Part shown: positions 1-12,231 of the stretch, one piece after another
Layout: each line of letters opens with the position of its first letter
Position numbering within the stretch: the first letter of the stretch is position 1
DNA from: Rhizophagus irregularis
Taxonomy: Eukaryota; Glomeromycota; Glomeromycetes; Glomerales; Glomeraceae
DNA length: 64,000 nucleotides
Assembly: GCF_026210795.1 (NCBI RefSeq)
Contig: NC_089429.1
Coordinates: forward strand, 2,976,001 to 3,040,000
Direction: 5' to 3'
Program-made: the position numbers and the translations under genes
Notes under the pieces: generated by a model
What the model was told of the DNA's origin: nothing
Database searches by the model: none
What the model saw: the letters and a program-made list of their open reading frames with translations, nothing else

Positions 1-199
1 CGATCAAAAATAATACATCATCTTTTTCAGTTTAAAGAGCTGGAGATAAATTTGCCTTTGTTTTCATAGAAATTAATGTTTCTTTCTAAAATAGCTGATT
101 TCATGGAAGTAGTCTTCAATTTATCAAATTCCAAGGTATTGCTGGCTGAAAGGAACTGCTTTAACTTCTGTAAAGATTTGTGGAATTGAACCAAGAATG

Positions 200-2400
200 C
201 GATTTGAGGAATTGAAAATTATAGGCAATTGTAATGGATGTGAGAGACTATTGAGAAGACCGGAATGATTGGGAAATAATTTTTGAAGAAACGAGACCAT
301 GAAGTAGTTAACCTGGAAATGGATGTCAATTTCCGTAAGGACATAATAAAATGGTCAAGACTATAACTCAGATGGATATAGGGCTGCAACTCATGAGGAA
401 TAGTCTTGAGTTTCATCAAAAAGATAGTTTTCTTTAAAAAATGAGAATGACCGGCAGATAACAAGGCAGTCTTGAACTGGTGCTAAATTTGGTTCAAAGT
501 TGAGGTATAAGGAAAGGAAAACGTATCAGATAATAAAGAAAAAACTTCTGAAGTAAAAGTATCCTTTTGTCTAGAGTTAGCAGAATAACTTACTGTATAA
601 ACTAGGCACATGTTGTTCTCTAAATGCAAGAAAATCAAAATGTGCTGTAATTAAAAAGTGATCAGTAGAGAAAATATCCGTCAAATCCGAAACTGAAGAC
701 CAGAGATGTGGAATGGAAAAAGAAGGAGAGATCCAGATATAATCAAGCCAGGATAAAGAGCCAGAACTGGTAGACCGAAAAGTAAGGGATGGGAGAAGCA
801 AGGAACGATCAATTTCACATAGATCATTGAATTGTTGTTCATAGAGCATTTTGAATAAAGGGTTCAAGGGAGATGAGCCAGGCTGATTAGCTGATAATTA
901 CGTCAGGAAGGAATCAAAATCCGCATTAAGATAACCACCAAGAAGAACATTATGATTAGAAGATTGGGCAGAGCGAATCCATGAAATGAGAGTGGAATGA
1001 CAGTCAGCGATAGTTGATTGATTCAAAGAACTGATGGGAGGAATATACCCGCCAATAAGTAAAACATTACATTTTCCTGGGAGCTGGAGGGTTAAACCAA
1101 TCAATCTATCGCTAAAAAATTTCTTTTTGACTATGTACATAGCAAGAGAAGAATGAAGAATAACACCAACACCAGAATGGTGATTGGTAGTAGAAGAATG
1201 TGTAAACTAGGAAGAAAATTATAGGAAGTTAAATAAGTGTCACAAATGTAATGATGAGCAGGGAAACATAAATTAGTTTCAGTTAAAATAATACCATGCA
1301 AAGCATGGGATAAAAGGATTGAAAACAAATCTAATTGTTTGGTTGAGCTAACTAAAGAACGAACATTAAGGGATTCCAACTGTAAAATATTTGATGAAAA
1401 TAAATCAGTAGAATGAGCAGAAGGAGAAATATGAAATGGAAAAGAAGAGGAAGAATTATTATAAAAATTAATACGATCTGAACTATCAGCAGGAATAGGG
1501 TCCTGCTGTACCCTGTTACGAGTGTTGTCACTCATTAAAATAGTTATATAGCATCAAGAATTAATTCCCACCACCCAACTGTTAAACAGCGGGGAAGAAG
1601 GGAGTAATGTTATTATTGGCCAATGCTGCTGTAACTGGGGGAGATAAACCAGATAAACTGTCAAGCCTAGTTAAGATAAAACCAAGTTAAGCGTGTATAT
1701 TTTGCTGTGTAGAAGTAATAGAAACAAGTTCTTTGTTGAAATCAATAGGCTGAGAAGGATTAGAGGCACGTTTGAGTTGCAAAACAGTTGATATAGGAAC
1801 GGTACGTGTCGAAAAGGAAGGATGGTTGAATTTTCATCGTAAGAAAAGGATGTGTCAGGAGAGAGATGCATAAGCACATTTGGTAAAGATGATTGTTGTT
1901 CAGGTGGGGGAGCAGAGCTAGGATTGTCCCAATTGTTCATATCTTCATGCGATTCATACCATAAGTCCGGTTGGTACTAGGAAGAATAATCCTGATTATC
2001 CTAGGATTCGTTGTAGGAATTAGGATATGCACATGCAGATTCATAAAAGAAAACAGCTGCTTCTAATTTCTCAATACGAAAACTATGATCCACAAGCTGA
2101 GTAGAAAACCAATCTACCCTGGCATCTAGGTCACGAATCATAATTGACAGGTCGAGAATTTGTTGTCGGAGAGCAGCCACATCTTCAGGCAAAATACTTG
2201 AACCTTGCTGAGAGGGTGGAGAAATAACGGGCTGACCAGAAATCTGAGACAGTTGATCATGGGTCATTGACGGATTATTCGAGGAAGTAGGATCAGAAGG
2301 GTATTCTCAAGTGAATTGAGTGTTTCTTTCAGAGCCATGAGTAGGACAGGAGGGTCGCTGGTGAAACAGAAACGTGATCATGAAGATGATTGACAGTAGT
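200..2400 (-). pseudogene. LINE (non-LTR retrotransposon) remnant: ORF1 C-terminus and AP-type endonuclease
   Basis: Read on the minus strand, several out-of-frame pieces line up as one decayed element. Positions 2267-2001 encode a coiled-coil stretch (ALRQQILDLSIMIRDLDARV), typical of the C-terminal part of a LINE ORF1 protein. 1940-1600 continues with low-complexity Ser/Pro and Leu-rich sequence. 1535-1131 opens an exonuclease-endonuclease-phosphatase fold (LESLNVRSL, then ILTETNL), 1140-898 contains the GGYLNADFDSF strand (family consensus G-D-L-N), and 867-577 holds the C-terminal catalytic patch (LDYIWISPS, then TDHFLITAHF). The endonuclease would nick target DNA to prime reverse transcription. 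Changes of frame between the pieces and GGY in place of GGD show that it is dead. No reverse transcriptase is seen before the window edge. This is a family-level call; the exact clade is not decidable here. Confidence 0.75.
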
Positions 2401-2713
2401 GATACCTGGCTAAACTCTTTTTGCCAAAAATTTGAGTTTCGTCACCAACTAGTTTCGGTTTCGTCATTGACTAAACTATATATTGATATTTTTTAAGTTT
2501 AAATTTTATTTATATAAAATTATAATTTTATTATAAAAATATATTAAATTATATTATACATAAAATAGTTTTATAAATTTCTTTAAAAAATATTATATTT
2601 TGGGAAAAATAAATAATTTTCATTACATGCGATACATAAATATGTCACTTTATTAAATTTATATTATATTTTACATTCTACAATAAAAAGTAATTACAAA
2701 TTACATACAATAT

Positions 2714-5497
2714 TTATTGTTGGTGTTCTTTAAGTTTGTCATTCTTATGATATGCTGCATTGTGACCGCACTGTCCACATATACAACATTTATATGTATT
2801 TCGGCTTGAACAACCACTTTTACTACTTTCTCCCTTTTCATGCTCAATACTACTTCTATATCTTTTTGTTGGAGGACGGCCTTTAGTTTTAGCTTTTAGT
2901 GGATTTTGAATATTTCCAAGTTCTTGAAATTCATTACTTATATTGGTTGATTCATTAATATGATTTTGTTCCATTTCAATTTCTGTATTGCTTTCTGAAA
3001 TCATTTCATAGTTTCGCTTCTTTTTATTGATATAATCTTGTAATATAAGTTCCATTTCGTTATCATTAGATTCAAGTGCAAGTAAAGTAGCTTCACAAGC
3101 CATACCCCACAATTTACCATACTTTTTTCTTTTTTCAATAGCTTTCTTCATTATAGGTACAGTTTTTGGAATGGTAATAGCTTTACGAGTTGGAATCCTT
3201 ATTTCTAAATCATTATTAGTATTATTTTCCAGGTTTTCATTTTCATGAAGAAAAATTAATCCAGTTTCCTGCGTCAATGGTTTTCCTTGATAAACATCTT
3301 GATACCATCTTTCTGGAATCATTGAAATATGAAAACCAGCAACTTTTGAAAACATCATTACGCGAAAATAATGACGGCAAATTATACCCCTTGATATTGT
3401 GGTTAAACATGTACATATAAACGAAATTTAATTGGAAATTACAATATAATGCATATGATCTTTTTTACCAGGACGAATATCACAAAATTTCCAGATTTCT
3501 TTTATATCTTCTTTACCAATTTCATCAATAATTGACTGTAAAGTAATTTGCTGTGCGTCATAAGAATATTCAATAAAAAGCTTCTATTTCCTAACAATAA
3601 AATAAATGTTACAATTAGTATGATACTTAATCATGAATTCTTATTTATCTATCAAACCTCTAACCCATAATCCTAACACTAATAACACACCCTAATCCCA
3701 TACCCTAACCTAACCCTAATGCCACTAACCCTAATGCCATACCCTAATCCCGTACCCTAACCTAACCCTAACCCTAACCCTCTAATTTACGATAAATAAT
3801 TACCTGTTCTTGAGTAAAATCCAGTCCTGAAAATAAAATGATAGTTGCTTGGAGATATAGACATTGTGCCATTTCTACTTTAATAGCAGTTATAGTATTT
3901 ATACATAAATACTTTTCCATTATCTTAATTACAGATGGAAAAAGATCTTCTCCTATTGATACTGAAATTGAACTAGTAGTTGAAGATCAATATTCATGAA
4001 ATCTTTCCCATTGAATTTCTGAAATAAGTTGTTCAAATAATTGATCAACAAGTTGACACAAAGTGGAATTACTTCTAACAGTTTTTTTAATGATTGCATT
4101 CATTCCTTCAACTCGGGAAGTACTTTCAATGCCAGCTGTAAATATTTGTTTCAAATAACAGCGTGCCCATGATTTATTTGATGGCCATAATACTCTAAGA
4201 AGATAATCTTTAGCTAATGGAAAATTTTCTAACAAACTAGTCCATCGTGAAAAAAATAAAGGTTCACAGAGATTGCGACATTTATAAAACTTTTCAATGA
4301 AACTATTATACAAACTTCCTAGTTTTGCTTTCAAATTTTTTGGCAAATTTTGGGCAATATGATATATACAATGTGCATGATAACTGTTTGGAAATTGAAG
4401 AGGAATTGCAGCATCCATTGCTGGATCTGCATCTGTAAAGAATACTATTGGTTGTTTTTCAGTTGCTTAAAGTGCACACTGCAAAATCCACTGGTATGTT
4501 TCAAATGTTTCGTCACTTACAATAGCTTGTGCAAGTAATCTTGTGCGTCCATTATTATCTATACCAACAAATAAACTTAATGGCATATTGTACATATTTG
4601 TTTTAGCTGTGTTGTCATTAATAATTACATCATGATATTTAATCCAAAGAATAATTTGTTCAGGAGTCATCCAAAAGACCCGCACAAGACGATTATCAGC
4701 ATCAAGTTCAAATTTAAGAAAAAAATGAGGATTTTCTTGCTTTTTTTGTACAAGACCTATAAGAAGATCAGATGCATCATTGTGCATATTACTACGGCTG
4801 ATAATCTTGATTCTTTGTATGGCGTTTGACAAATCTGAGTCTGTGTAATTAATTTTTGGAAATCGTGCCTTTAAAAGATTGTGTTGTACGGTAATTGAAA
4901 GGTTTGCATGTTTAGTCATTATTTCAATTTTATCCATTATTTCTTTTGAAATTTCTCTATATCTACTATTAAATTCACAAGTATCTGATCTTAATTCATG
5001 ATTGTGTTCATTTTCAAATAAACTAATAGTAATGTTTGTTGCATGTTATGGAAATGTCAAATTTATGTACCAGGGGCACTGACGCTTTTTAGTTCTGGTA
5101 TTTCGTTGATTTCCAGTTTCCTTTTTATTTGACTTGAACTTTCCACCAAACTCACATGTAAATGTTCTTTTTGTGATTAATTGACTGGATTTATTTCTTG
5201 ATATTCGATACTTATTTATAGAGAAACCATTACGACACCCATATTTCTCAAGAAATATTTCAGCTTCTTCCCAAGAAGCAAAAGTAGTATCAAGACTAAT
5301 ATTTTCAGTGGCAATTTTAAGAGAGGTTCATTATCCAAACCTTTTTGAATAGTATCAGAAATATTGTTATTAATATTTTCTTGAATAGTATCAGAAACAT
5401 TAATATTTTCTTCTTTATCTTCATTAATAATAGATACATTATCCATAATGTGATGAAAGGAAAAAAAAAATATGATAAAGGTATTTTTATTTATCAT
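2714..5497 (-). pseudogene. FAR1/MULE-type transposase (broken)
   Basis: In order on the minus strand: a FAR1-like zinc-binding N-terminus (about 5180-4960, TFTCEFGGKF ... QCPWY ... ENEHNHEL); a MULE transposase core with first Asp in INDNTAKTN (4937-4467), second Asp in FTDADPAMD (about 4425) and Glu in STSRVEGMN (about 4110); an intron 3803-3584 (GTAATT...AAATAG); a SWIM zinc finger (CTC ... CRH, about 3417-3370); and a C-terminal zinc knuckle CCICGQCGHNAAYH (about 2795-2755). In-frame stops interrupt it near 4467 and 3985, and another lies in the FAR1 part. MULE transposases bind terminal repeats and catalyse cut-and-paste with a DDE triad. All three acidic residues survive, but the frame does not, so the copy is inactive. 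The family call is firm. Confidence 0.85.
3655..3785. repeat. Interstitial telomere-like repeats (CCCTAA)n inside an intron
   Basis: About 130 bp of degenerate CCCTAA units (CCTAACCCTAACCCT towards the right end, with CCCATA/CCGTA variants to the left). It lies entirely within the 3584-3803 intron of the MULE transposase, which continues on both sides, so it is not a chromosome end. Exact units cluster at 3755-3782. Confidence 0.85.
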
Positions 5498-5924
5498 GGG
5501 AATAAAAGGAAAAAGAGATTACGTGTATTATACTATGGGAAAATCTGTATATAAACTATCAATGATCAATCAGTAAAATAATAAGGCGATATTATTAATC
5601 ATCGCCCAATAAAAATTTTATTTAAGAGCGATGCATGATAATCATCGCATAATATATTTAAGAGTAAGATATAGAATTTGTATATGAAGTGATAAATATG
5701 GAGATCACACCCCGCGATGTATACATTAATTCTTATATTTTAATATAAATTTATTATTTTTTTTTTATAAGCAATTATTATAATTAAAAATCCATGGAAA
5801 TCTATAAAAAATCTATGGAAATACTATGGAATATTGAATTTCAGCATTTCGTCTTTTAATTTTAAATGTTTAAACTATTTCAGTTTAGTCAAATGACTAA
5901 ATATTTCAGTTTCGCCCAGGATCT

Positions 5925-6570
5925 CTAATTGACAGGAAGAATGAGCAGCAGCACGGCCTCATTGTGGGCCAGTTTTAAAGCAGAAATATAACTAATCAAG
6001 TTGGGCAGAGGATTTACTGGAAGGCGAGGAGAGCATTGGAAGGGTGTACAGCCCTTACGGCCATATACATGGTAAAGATCCTTAACTTGGTTAGAGGAAT
6101 ACCAGGTGAGTCCACGATTCTTGAAGGAAATGGTCAATTCGAGGGCCGAATCAAGTGTGGCTTGTGAGTAAAAATTTATATACACATAGGTTTAGGTTTG
6201 TAGGAGGTGAAAAATAGTGGAATGTTGATCGCCTTAGCGAAAAATATCAGTTAAATCAGCTTCTTTGATGTTCTTAGAAATACCAGCTAAAACTGCTACA
6301 TATTGCCTTCAGACATCACGTTGGGCTTTGAATAAGTAGCTGGACAGACGCGCAGGTAATTACCAAGACATAGGATAGCCCATGTGTCATCAAATTGGCC
6401 GATCAGATCAGTGGTGCTGAATTGCACCATGGCGATGTAATAGTATTTCCGAAGGAAAAATTTACAATGCACAACGGAACCTTACCAGCAATGGTGAAAA
6501 GAGCATGAATAGAGACGCAACAGTTTCAACAGTTGTTGAGGTAGTTTGGGAAGAGGAAACCACTTGGACT
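5925..6570 (-). pseudogene. LINE ORF1 fragment
   Basis: Minus-strand pieces include VQFSTTDLIGQFDDTWAIL (about 6435-6380) and FKNRGLTWYSSNQVKDLYHV (about 6125-6065), followed by a Cys-containing stretch resembling a degraded zinc knuckle (GRKGCTPFQC). Style and order match the nucleic-acid-binding ORF1 protein of glomeromycete LINEs, and this would be the portion just upstream of the coiled coil at 2267-2001. Stops and frame changes occur throughout. Identification rests on my memory of related proteins and is moderate. Confidence 0.5.
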
Positions 6571-6576
6571 TTATTG

Positions 6577-6821
6577 TAAGGTTGCTGGAGAAACTAATAG
6601 GTTTTGGCAAGTTGGCAAAATGCTGAAATAGTGAAACTTTGCCAAAACTATATGAAAGTCTTATTAAAAAGTTGGCAAAACTCTGAAGAAAAGTGAAACC
6701 TGACAAAACTTATTATAAATGCCAAAACTGCTAAAACCTTGCCGAAACTATAATAAAACTATAGTAAAATCTTGGAGAAACTAATCATAAAATTTTGGAG
6801 AGGTTTGGGCAGGCAATTTTA
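6577..6821. mobile_element. TAAGG-family MITE with 8-bp TSD CTTTATTG
   Basis: The 245-bp element starts TAAGGTTGCTGG and ends (inverted) TAAAATTGCCTG. CTTTATTG is present on both sides (6569-6576 and 6822-6829). The interior is rich in GCCAAAACT/TTGGCAAAA words and lacks coding capacity. The 8-bp duplication and TA-start termini suggest hAT-type mobilisation. It shares ends and interior with 37487-37730 and shares its terminus style with the 1.9-kb element at 26801-28698. Confidence 0.8.
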
Positions 6822-6859
6822 CTTTATTGATGGGAAGAACTACATCAGGAAATTTTATA

Positions 6860-7370
6860 GCGCGAAAAATTGCGTAAGTTTACGATTTTGTAAGTTTACG
6901 AAAGTTTATGGCATAATATTTCAAAAAATTTCAAAATATTACGTAAGTTTACAATTTCGTAAGATTTATGTGATATTACGGTTAAAATATTACGTAAGTT
7001 TTCAATATCGTAAGATTTATGCAATATTACGGTCAAAATATTCTGCAAATTTACGAAACTGTAAACAAGCGTAATATTACGATTGAAATATTTCAAATAT
7101 TTACGAAACTGTAAACCTGCGTAATATTACGGTTGAAATATTTTGAAAATTTACGAAACTGTAAACCTGCGTAATATTACGGTTGAAATATTTTGAAAAT
7201 TTACGAAACTGTAAACCTGCGTAATATTACGGTTGAAATATTTCAAAAATTTACGAAACTGTAAACCTGCGTAATATTACGGTTAAAATATTTCGAATAT
7301 TTACGAAACTGTAAACCTGCGTAATATTACAGTTGAAATATTTCAAAAATTTACAAGATTGTAAACTGCA
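6860..7370. repeat. 50-bp satellite array
   Basis: Tandem units of 50 bp with the core TTACGAAACTGTAAACCTGC followed by GTAATATTACGG run from about 7041 to 7363 (six to seven copies). More diverged ATTACGTAAGTTT units lie upstream from 6870. Words such as TTACGAAATATT recur at 36050-36357 and 37320-37486, where an inverted version of the 6830-6870 sequence borders a MITE. No gene is present. Confidence 0.85.
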
Positions 7371-7739
7371 TATGCAGTAGAACGTATACAAGGGGCATGT
7401 GATACTATTGAATAATCAAAAATAATATAAACACCTTTTCTTTTATATAAACACCTTTTTTTTTAAGTTTGGGAAAGCAAATTTATTTTTATTTACGAAT
7501 TTTTTATTATTTACAATTTTTATGTTAAAAATTAAAGTAAATTCTAATTTTTATTATAACTTAATAAAAAAATACACATTTGATACTTGTTCGCTACTAT
7601 TTTATAAAATAGTACCCAGGCTGTACGGCGTGGACGTCAGTATCAGTCACAGCCCAAAAAAAACGTGAGTCTCCAGCCGATATTTAGTACAAACTGGGCC
7701 TAGCTACTCACTTAATAAATAATAAAAAAATAAAAATAA
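7371..7739. other. AT-rich interval without a recognised gene
   Basis: Low-complexity A/T sequence with one GC-richer island (7615-7700, GTACCCAGGCTGTACGGCGT onwards) just past the 3' end of the Myb/SANT gene. I see no ORF, RNA gene or clear repeat. Confidence 0.5.
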
Positions 7740-8364
7740 TTATCTTCTTCTACGATACGTAGGTAAGTTTCTCCTTGCCCTACGATCATCACGCATGACT
7801 AAAATTGATCAAATTTATCAAATTTAAAACATGAACGTAAATATTAATTATAAATTTTATTATAGTATAATTACCCAGCCTCTCCCAAAATCTCGTTCTA
7901 AATTCGCGATAATATCTTGCACTGGTACGCGTCTACAGCCGCCGCCCAGGGTTACCATTACGATAAAGGACATAGTTCTAAATATCAAAATCAGTTTGAA
8001 TATTCGGTAAATACATTTAATTTATATGAATGTAATTTTATTTATTTACTTACATGGTAATCTCTGATGAGGTTCCTCCACTTTTGGCTGCACTGTTGCC
8101 CGGAAACCCTCGTTTGAAATATTCTATTTATTCTGATTCAATTAAATGGATTGGTTAATTTGAATTTAAATTCTTTTTTAAAGAAATTATAGATATTAGT
8201 CATATGAACCTATTGGCAACAGAGTCCCAAAAATCTTGGCGGCTTCTACCATTAATATTGTGGTAGGCGCAGTTTCTGTCTCGGCGTATGTCAACAAGTT
8301 CGTCTATCATAGCCCAGTTCCAATGGACGTTATAGTGAAAATAACGACGTGTGTGGCGAGGCAT
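7740..8364 (-). pseudogene. Myb/SANT-like small protein gene, four exons, one in-frame stop
   Basis: Exons 8364-8210, 8123-8054, 7977-7875 and 7798-7740 join in frame to 129 codons. All three introns have GT...TAG borders. The protein starts MPRHTRRYFHYNVHWNWAMI, continues with a helix ending in DFWDSVANR, then CSQKWRNLIRDY: the spacing of tryptophans and the basic third helix are those of a Myb/SANT or MADF-type DNA-binding domain. The C-terminus is arginine-rich (RDDRRARRNLPTYRRRR). Codon 90 is TAG (7933-7935), so this copy would make an 89-residue protein keeping the DNA-binding part. The role is unknown. The same architecture is found in the gene at 27108-27806, which sits in its own transposable element. 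Confidence 0.65.
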
Positions 8365-8429
8365 TATTAGATTAGATTTGATTTTTATAATTTAATTTTG
8401 GGATGAGTAAAAATTTGAAACAAAGTCGT

Positions 8430-8904
8430 AAAATGTCACTTTAAATAAAATTTGAACAATACCTCTTTGGTTTGATTTTATTTCTCGTTTCAATTAAAAT
8501 TTAATTTATTAGACTTTTCATCATTAAACATATTAATTAAATCTCATGCGGATATGGATTATCTAAATATAAATATCATGATTCTAAATATAAATATAAA
8601 TCACTTAATTTATTTTAATTTTTTTTAAAAAAAAAATCTTAGTTTGATTTCAATTAAAAATAATTAAAAATCATGTACATGTTTTGGTTATTTAAATATA
8701 AATATCAATATATTATATTTAAAAATAAACCAATTTATTATTAGCACATTCTATTGAATTTTAAAAAAATCAATTTTTTTTTTTAAAAAAAAAATCATCA
8801 ATATATCATATTTAAAAATAAAACAATTATATTCTGATTAAATATTTTGCGTACATTTCTTAAAAAAATCATAAAAAAAAATCTTGTACGTCGTACATGC
8901 AATT
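8430..8904. other. AT-rich flank ending at the CACTA insertion point
   Basis: Simple A/T-rich sequence with repeats of AATATAAATAT. It ends in ATT (8902-8904), the left copy of the CACTA target duplication. Removing the CACTA element joins ...GCAATT to ACTAAATATCATCCCC (17209 on), reproducing a junction also seen inverted at 35130-35145. Confidence 0.6.
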
Positions 8905-9114
8905 CACTGGTCGAAATAGTCCAAATCGGCTAGAAATCGGATGTCCGATTTTAGGCCGAATTTGGTGATAAAGATGGCTGATTTATTAATTTAGGCAAAG
9001 TTCTGATTGGCAGGCCGATCGACGCCGATCAGAATATCCAAATTGTATCTGAATTGCTTAGTATTTTTGATCCGAATTGTTTAAAAAAATATATTCATAA
9101 ATTTACCGAATTGC

Positions 9115-9485
9115 AGTAAATTTATTCTGAATTATGATAAATTTTGATAAATTGCGATAAATTTTAATCTGAATTGCAGTAAATTTTAATCTGAATTGCA
9201 GTAAATTTTAATCTGAATTGCGGTAAATTTTAATCTGAATTGCAGTAAATTTTCTATTCTGAATTGCGGTAAATTTTATTCTGAATTTCGGTAAATTTAT
9301 TCTGAATTGCGGTAAAAATTTAATGAATTGCGGTTAATTTTATTCTGAATTGCATCTGAATTGCAGTAAATTTTATTCTGAATTATGGTATATTTGCAGT
9401 AAATTTTATTCTGAATTGCGGTAAATTTGCAGTAAATTTATTTCGAATTGTAATTAATTTTTTTCTGAATTAAGACAAATTTATT
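9115..9485. repeat. Subterminal 20-23-bp repeats of CACTA-1 (left)
   Basis: About fifteen degenerate copies of a unit containing CTGAATTGCGGTAAATTTTA. Position next to the left terminus suggests transposase-binding subterminal repeats, which is known for CACTA elements; binding here is inferred. Confidence 0.7.
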
Positions 9486-9593
9486 TTGAATTATAGAAAA
9501 TTCTAATACTAATAATTTGGAATATTAATTATATATATATATAGATTTTTGACGAAAAAAAGAAAGTTTTCTACCAAATTAATTCAGATTCGT

Positions 9594-12135
9594 TCATTGC
9601 GCGTCGTCCATATGTAAATCAGAATCTGAATTATTATGATTGTCGCCGACCGTTGATTTTGATGGTTTTTCTTCTCCTTCCTTGTTATGGTCTTCATCAT
9701 TTTCGGTGGTGTTGCCAGTTGCTGGTGTTGTCCCTCTACTAACTTCTTCTTCTTCATCATCATATTCAGTGATTAAACCCTGATCGATATCAGTATCAAA
9801 TATTAAATCTTGTTGTTGTACGATATAAGACCATTCGGGAGCATTCAACGGATGTGGTCGGTCGTATTTTTGTACCTCATCGTCGTATCTACGTTCGCGT
9901 ATTAATTTCGACTTATTTGACGAGTGTACATCGAGTACATTTCGTAGCAAATTTTTAAGCTGAAGAAACAATAAAATATAAAAATTAAATCCAGCGATTC
10001 GTCTGAAAAATTAAGATTCAGAAGTTCTAACCTCATCAGATCTCCACAAATAGTCGTAAATAGCAATTATGGACTTTGTTGGGTCTTCTTTGTCTGTCTC
10101 GCTTATTTCTGGAGAATGAAATAAGCGATTGGATAACATCTTTAGTAATCTACGCTTATCATATTTTGTTATCCATTCATCGTCAAAACTATATAATCTC
10201 TTTGCCGCCTTCATTCGGCGGATTTTCTTCTAAAATACGTTATAATTTGAATAAAATTCAATACATAATCAGAATAAAATTCAGCATAATAATTATAAAT
10301 CATTACTAACGTCGTGTACTCGATTGTTTGAGTGCACCCGGTGTTTATTTTCATCGGCTTTTCCCCTATCTATTAATCTTTGATGAGAACAACGAGACTT
10401 GTGGAGACAACCCAACCATTTTGTAAGTTGCTTATTCGAAGCGGGAAAACATGGAGCAAGGGCTGAATGCAATTCAGGAACTAGCCTACGACGAATCTTG
10501 AGATTTTTCGCGCTATTGAACATTTCATTGTAATCTAGTCCTCGAGTTTCATCGATGGTTTTCAAAATAGACTTCATTTCAGCCTAAATATAACAAATAA
10601 TGATAACCGGTACTTAATTACTCAATACTGCAATTTTAAATAACTGAATCAGACAAATAAAATTAATATACCCTAGCTTCTTTTTCGTCATACTCATCAT
10701 TATTGTTAGAACCAGACCGTTCTTCCTCCGATTCTTCCTCGTATCGCTCAGACTTTTTTGTCTTAATTCTTTTTTGACGTTTTGCCAGCTGTTCGAGATC
10801 CGTCTGCCTATGAATGGCTTTAGGCAGACGGATTCTCGAATACCTGTTTAAGCTTTTGCGTAGATCGTCATTCTCGTCTGCAAAGGCCTCATTTATTCGA
10901 GTCAAAAAATGATTTTCGTCGAATAATCGGTTATTTTCGCGTTGAAGCTTTGCATTCTCTACTTGTACTTCTTCAATTTATTTCTTTAATTTTAGATTTT
11001 CTAAATAAAGAATTTTATTAATAGTAATATTTTTTTACGAATAATTCTGAATTTATACAAATGAAGTCAAAATCGTACCTGCTTCTAAATCAGTATCGTC
11101 GTCATCGATCATCCTTTCATTACCTTGATCGTCTTTAACCACTAATACGAATTTTTGTGGAATTCGAATATTCCCATATCATTTTTTCATTTCCGATAAC
11201 ATCTCTTGTTGATCTATAAAAATTATTAATTATCGTACATGTCAATCAGCAATTTTCCAAAATTCAATTACCTTTAGGAATATTTGGCGGTTCAATTTCT
11301 ATAACCTCATCGTCAGACTCTTCTTGAGTCGGCTTAGTCGACTTTGCAGATTTGAGGATTGACTTGATGGGTGACGATTTGCTAGTCGACTTATTGGTTT
11401 TGTCAATCGTCTCATTCGGATTACTTTCTTCTTCTGTTCTTCCCCGTTGACGATTAGATCCTTCGTCAGGTGTTTCTTCTTGAAACCTTTGCTGCTTTTG
11501 TTTGTTTGACTTGGTGGGTGACGATTTGCTAGTCGACTTATTGGTTTTGTCAATCATCTTATTCAGATCACTTTCTTCTTCCGCTCTTCCCCGTTGACGA
11601 TTAGATCCTTTGCTCGGTGTTTCTTCTTGAAACCTTTGCTGCTTTTGTTTGTTTGACTTGGTGGGTGACGATTTGCTAGTCGACTTATTGGTTTTGTCAA
11701 TCATCTTATTCAGATCACTTTCTTCTTCCGCTCTTCCCCGTTGACGATTAGATCCTTTGCTCGGTGTTTCTTCTTGAAACCTTTGCTGCTTTTGTTTGTT
11801 TGACTTGGTGGGTGACGATTTGCTAGTCGACTTATTGGTTTTGTCAATCGTCTCATTCAGATCACTTTCTTCTTCCGCTCTTCCCCGTTGATGATTAGAT
11901 CCTTCACTCAGTGTTTCTTCTTGAAACCTTTGCTGCTTTTGTTTGTTTGACTTGGTGGGTGACGATTTGCTAGTCGACTTATTGGTTTTGTCACTCGTCT
12001 CATTCGGATTACTTTCTTCTTCCGTTCTTCCCCGTTGACGATTAGATCCTTTGTCAGGTGTTTCTTCTTGAAACCTCTGTTGCTTTTGTTTGTTATTTTT
12101 TTATTGTTTTTTTTATTATTGCTATTATTTGACAT
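9594..12135 (-). pseudogene. CACTA-1 partner gene: tandem-repeat N-terminus, coiled coil, acidic C-terminus
   Basis: Six exons on the minus strand: 12135-11272, 11213-11079, 11000-10672, 10583-10311, 10229-10032 and 9959-9594. Exon 1 encodes five 49-residue repeats (147 bp each, 11364-12090) rich in Lys, Ser, Gln and Glu, around the core SNKQKQQRFQEETP. Exon 3 is a heptad-like segment (EEVQVENAKLQRENNRLFDE), exon 4 a basic region with Cys and His, and exon 6 an acidic tail ending SDSDLHMDDAQ. Defects: the ATG is out of frame with the repeats (a slip in the A-run near 12100), TGA at 11179-11181, TAA at 10978-10980. I do not recognise the family. Its place, divergent from the transposase and inside the same TIRs, suggests a role like the second CACTA gene (TNPA-type, DNA-binding), but no similarity to TNPA is visible. 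Confidence 0.65.
11364..12090. repeat. 147-bp coding minisatellite, five copies
   Basis: The word TTGGTGGGTGACGATTTGCT (first copy TTGATGGG) begins at 11364, 11511, 11658, 11805 and 11952, exactly 147 bp apart. The period is 49 codons, so copy number can change without shifting frame. Copies differ by only a few bases. Confidence 0.92.
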
Positions 12136-12231
12136 TTTGATATTCACTCAATATTCGTTTAAAAAATCGAAGCGGGTTCAATATCGTCATATCGTCCTAT
12201 TTATAAATTTAAAAATCATCAATTAATTAAT

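Larger units (their letters stand above)
2401..5920 (-). mobile_element. MULE-type DNA transposon remnant inserted in the LINE
   Basis: This block separates two parts of what looks like one LINE ORF1 (5925-6570 and about 2400-2000, same strand and order), so it is best read as an insertion. Its content is a FAR1/MULE transposase pseudogene. The two edges share a weak inverted similarity (CCTGGCTAAACT near 2407 and, inverted, CCTGGGCGAAACT near 5915), but I found no clear target-site duplication, so both edges are approximate. The 3' flank 2460-2700 and the 5' flank 5560-5920 are AT-rich, and the latter carries several GCGAT motifs in both orientations (5585-5660). Nothing else is recognised there. 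Confidence 0.5.

Noticed and set aside
3655-3785. Possible chromosome end
   Set aside because: Transposase coding sequence continues on both sides in the same order and strand, so it is interstitial.
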